A stretch of DNA of 64,000 nucleotides, taken from contig JABBOT010000014.1 of NCBI GenBank assembly GCA_016165875.1, forward strand, positions 9,161,489 to 9,225,488, in the 5' to 3' direction. Shown piece after piece: positions 60,833-64,000 of the stretch. Both the position numbers and the translations under genes were made by a program. The notes below the pieces were generated by a model. That model saw only the letters and a list, made by a program, of their open reading frames with translations. It searched no databases and was not told the DNA's origin. The number at the start of each line of letters is the position of its first letter. The stretch's first letter is position 1. The DNA comes from Acanthopleura granulata (taxonomy: Eukaryota; Mollusca; Polyplacophora; Chitonida; Chitonidae).

Positions 60833-63800
60833 TCAAAAGCAAAAGTTATATTCGCGCACGTCGGTTGGAAAATGGTCAATAGTCTTTTATAGGGTTCAAT
60901 GATGAATCAAGCGTACGGAAAACAGAGTTACTGTGTTAGATAGCACGTACAAGTCCGGCATCTGGACAGAGATAGGTGAAGCCGTGATGCGATAGATCTC
61001 TGTGTCATCAGGATGTGGTTGAGAGGCGTCAACAGACGGAGAGGTATATTCGCACATAAGAGGGCGTTGAATACGCTATCACGGATCATGCGTCTTTTGT
61101 CAGAACGGCTGGGAGTGACGGCATCACATCTCTTCGGTTATCATGGATGATCGAAAGGCTCGCGGCACATCTCCTGACTGACCCGGGCGACTCTGTAACT
61201 ATCGAAGAGCAGTATCAGGCACGTAGAACGCAACATTCAGAGATTATGGATATTACCACAATATTACCATATTGTTCTATGGCACGGTTACTCTTCTCCA
61301 GAATAAAAGTTTGGATGCGTACTTTGTATAACTGTAACTGATGCCAGGTGTCTAGCAAGTGATTAGTGATAGTCTATCAGTTTTACCAAGGCATGAACTA
61401 CACTTAGACTTCGCGGGTAGAGTCATTACTCTCGCACTGTGGTCGTCACCAGGCGACTTGATAAGGTTAGCTGAAGGAAAGTCAATTGCAGAGAATTCAA
61501 ATACGACATGACACACTGTGACAATCTAATGAGGGAGCATGATGCAAAACAACTTGAAAATTCACATAACTTGAATTAGCTACAACTCAAATACATTTGA
61601 ACCTGTAGATCATGGATTCCAAGATGCAGTTTGGAATACCATATTCTATGCGACTTGTGGGGTTCTACAATCTCCATGGATAACATGAGTCTGCAAAAAG
61701 ACTTACATAGCAAGTTAGTACAACGAATGACAACAACAAGGATCCCTGGAATGAACTCATGGCGTGAATTCAATTCACTCGTCAACCTTCTTCATAGGGA
61801 CGGACAATGTAGGTTAGCTCGGTATGGAGAGCGCAGTATACGCCACACTCTCCCATATTCTATCCAGGAAAAGTAGACTGCCTCTGGAAGTACGTGTGTT
61901 CTGTATCGACCGATTTCCACTAGACTTGCCTCATACCACTCAGCGCATAACTGTGGTCTTAGGGCTACCACCTTTTTGTGAATTGTAGTGCGATCAGGCG
62001 GGTGAGTAAGGTACAAATATCGAGGGCAACACGGGAGCGGCAGGAGTGGAAGAAAAACTGCATAAAAATTGTTAGACAGTCGCAACAAAAGAGTTGACTG
62101 GTTTCGCCTAAATAAAGAAAAATGGCAACATGGCAAATTGCGCAAGAATGCAATGATTCGCTGAGTATCTGAAATCAGACGTCTGGCAGTTACATACAAA
62201 ACATTAGAACTGACCACATAAGGCCAAGAGAAAATGGGATATCATCAGGATTCATCTTCTCTGTTACTGGACTCTGTAGGTTAGGTAGGCGGACATAAGG
62301 AATATGGTCATAGGCTTGTGTTATTGGAACGCTGGTTGCGACTGGAATGAGTCCTAAAATAGACCTCACTCGACAAAATGTGTAAAATGAAATACACAAT
62401 GATCATACACTGCATGCAAACGATATCCACTGGAAAAGAGATTCGGGTGATTCAAAAGAAAACCATTCATTAGAACCATCACCAAGCCTGGACAAGTCAT
62501 CGGCCTGAGTGGCAAATCGGGTGGCTGAAGGAGCTGCAATGGAACTTATTTTCCTGAAATCTGAAGAAAATTTATCTTCAGTCGTCATCACATTGGACCA
62601 GTTCCGGAATTCTAAGTGAAGACTTGGAGTATCAATCTCGGGAGCGTCCTGAAATGTGGTACTTCCTCTGATATTAGCAAAATATCTGTCGGGATAAAGA
62701 CCTAATAAGGCAGGGAGGTTGACGGGATGGAGGTAAGAGGTCCAGACGAAGAGTTAAAACCCCAGCAGCGACAACTGGGGTAGTTCGCAAATGCTCACCC
62801 TTAACTGGGAAATTTTTGTCTTTCTAGCGTCGTTTTTATGTAAGTGTTAACAAACTTCGGAATCAACGGCTCGTCACAATGGGTTCTAGATCAGTAGATC
62901 CCCAACATGTGTTTTGTGCGTGCGCGCACTTACCTGACACCGGATGGAGTTGTCTAAAACAGCTCACCATCGATTTGTTCAAACAAATCAATCTCTGACC
63001 GTGTACATTACCTGGTTCTGACCACAGTCCAGGATTGTCGTTGATCGCTGTTCATAGTTCAGATGAACACAGGTACATTACGGCTGGCGGGTTTCTATTT
63101 AAAACCATTCAGAATTATCGCTACGATCTATGTTAATGCGGGCGACTTCTGCGTTGTCCAATGGAGAGATCTGGCCAACAGGTTTCTCGTTTATGGAGCG
63201 CACGACCAGGTCAACCACTTTTCCCCTGGAACTATGCAAGTCATTCCGAAATACTTGCGTGCCTGTTTGGACCGGCGCGAGGGTTATCATCGATGGAGAA
63301 GACCAACCGAAAGCAACCAAATGCAGTCTTTAAATGTACAAAGATTTTTTTATCTCTCCTGAACATAAGACGAGGGTAAGCATTTCACACACTTAAACTA
63401 AGGGAAGGAACCCAGCAGAGAATATCACTTGCCAGCACATGACCTTATCTGCCCATAGCATAAAAACTTATAAAACAAAGATTCTGTTTCCTGAGATAGA
63501 ATTCGAATACAGATCACCACATATAGTATGCACATATCTTACAACATTAAGTACAATGAACTCTTGTACCACAATATACGCCCTCCACTGATCAAGAATA
63601 CATGCAGCACCTGGCTGTAGAGTAAAACAGTAACTTCTAATACCGATAACAATCTTCGAAAATGTATATTTCCTTTCTAATAATCTTCGTGTCACACCAT
63701 GCTACGTACACTGTGACAGAATCTAAGTCCACTCATCAAATTGCAGACATAATCCAAAGCGTTAACAGACTAATACAGTGAAAAGATATAATGTAATACC

Positions 63801-64000
63801 GTATGGCATGGCTGGACTATCATTGGCCAGTTTTCAGTTCAGTTGCAGACCGTGGTGACAGCCATGTATGATGCTCCACAATTGAAATTAAAATTTCCTA
63901 GCTCACCAAGATCGATGCTAGATCAGTGGATACCACCATATCTATGTTATCTGCTAACGTACCAGACTTTCATGGAAGACTGAGATAACACGCAGAAGAT

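Larger units (their letters stand above)
44548..64000. repeat. Tandem array of a 4557-bp unit, more than 4.2 copies
   Basis: Unit starts (AGCAGCGACAACTGGGG): 44548, 49105, 53662, 58207, 62764; unit lengths 4557, 4557, 4545, 4557, and 1237 bp to the window end. The 12-bp difference is in an (AT)n run: 14 repeats in units 1, 2 and 4 (47142-47169, 51699-51726, 60801-60828) but 8 in unit 3 (56256-56271). Copies differ at only a handful of other positions. The array begins sharply: the 7 bases before the first unit differ from those before the others. There is no intact recognised gene, no rRNA and no tRNA. The right end is outside the window. Confidence 0.97.

Noticed and set aside
44548..64000. 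CRISPR or bacterial-type repeat system
   Set aside because: The repeat unit is 4.5 kb, without short spacers, in clearly animal DNA.

Overview
The window is animal nuclear DNA. The genes have GT-AG introns and the DNA is AT-rich and full of degraded mobile elements. Several tRNA-derived SINEs share a 3' part (TTGATTGGTGTTTTACGCCG when read on the + strand) that I know from mollusc genomes, and a second SINE type at 10.5 kb also looks molluscan. A lophotrochozoan, probably a mollusc, is the best reading; I cannot name a class. All identities and alignments below were judged by eye.

0.85-9.7 kb: one complete six-exon cytochrome P450 gene of the CYP2-clan type on the + strand (501 codons, all splice sites canonical). 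SINE and LINE fragments sit in its introns. 9.7-16.2 kb: more SINE and LINE debris, two or three exon-like pieces of unrecognised genes (11.3 kb + strand; 11.8-12.1 kb - strand), and a degenerate copy of a multicopy 'uncharacterised protein' family on the + strand (14.6-16.1 kb). 16.4-19.8 kb: two non-LTR retrotransposon fragments of one family, head to head. The left one carries the RT end and RNase H on the - strand; the right one carries ORF1 (zinc-knuckle gag) joined directly to the 3' tail on the + strand.

20.5-26 kb: a nearly perfect 241-bp inverted repeat around a 0.96-kb spacer, two hairpin elements, and C-rich/G-rich low-complexity DNA with a G-run minisatellite. 26.1-33.4 kb: a long degenerate tandem repeat with a palindromic core, invaded by an LTR retrotransposon on the - strand (paired LTRs, primer-binding and polypurine sites, 4-bp target duplication) and by a solo LTR of the same family.

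33.7-44.2 kb: a cluster of DNA transposons. It holds three piggyBac transposases on the - strand, one of them intact within a 2.58-kb element with inverted ends, plus parts of PIF/Harbinger-type genes (a nuclease N-terminal exon and two BESS-motif exons). One BESS exon is joined to a dead piggyBac exactly at its third catalytic motif.

44.5-64.0 kb: a tandem array of a 4557-bp unit, four full copies and the start of a fifth, running off the end. Copies are almost identical. The unit has no intact recognisable gene, but it contains a degenerate Merlin/ISXO2-like DDE segment, a long hydrophobic open frame broken by one stop in every copy, and a dispersed repeat that also occurs in P450 intron 1. 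This array is the most unusual structure in the window.
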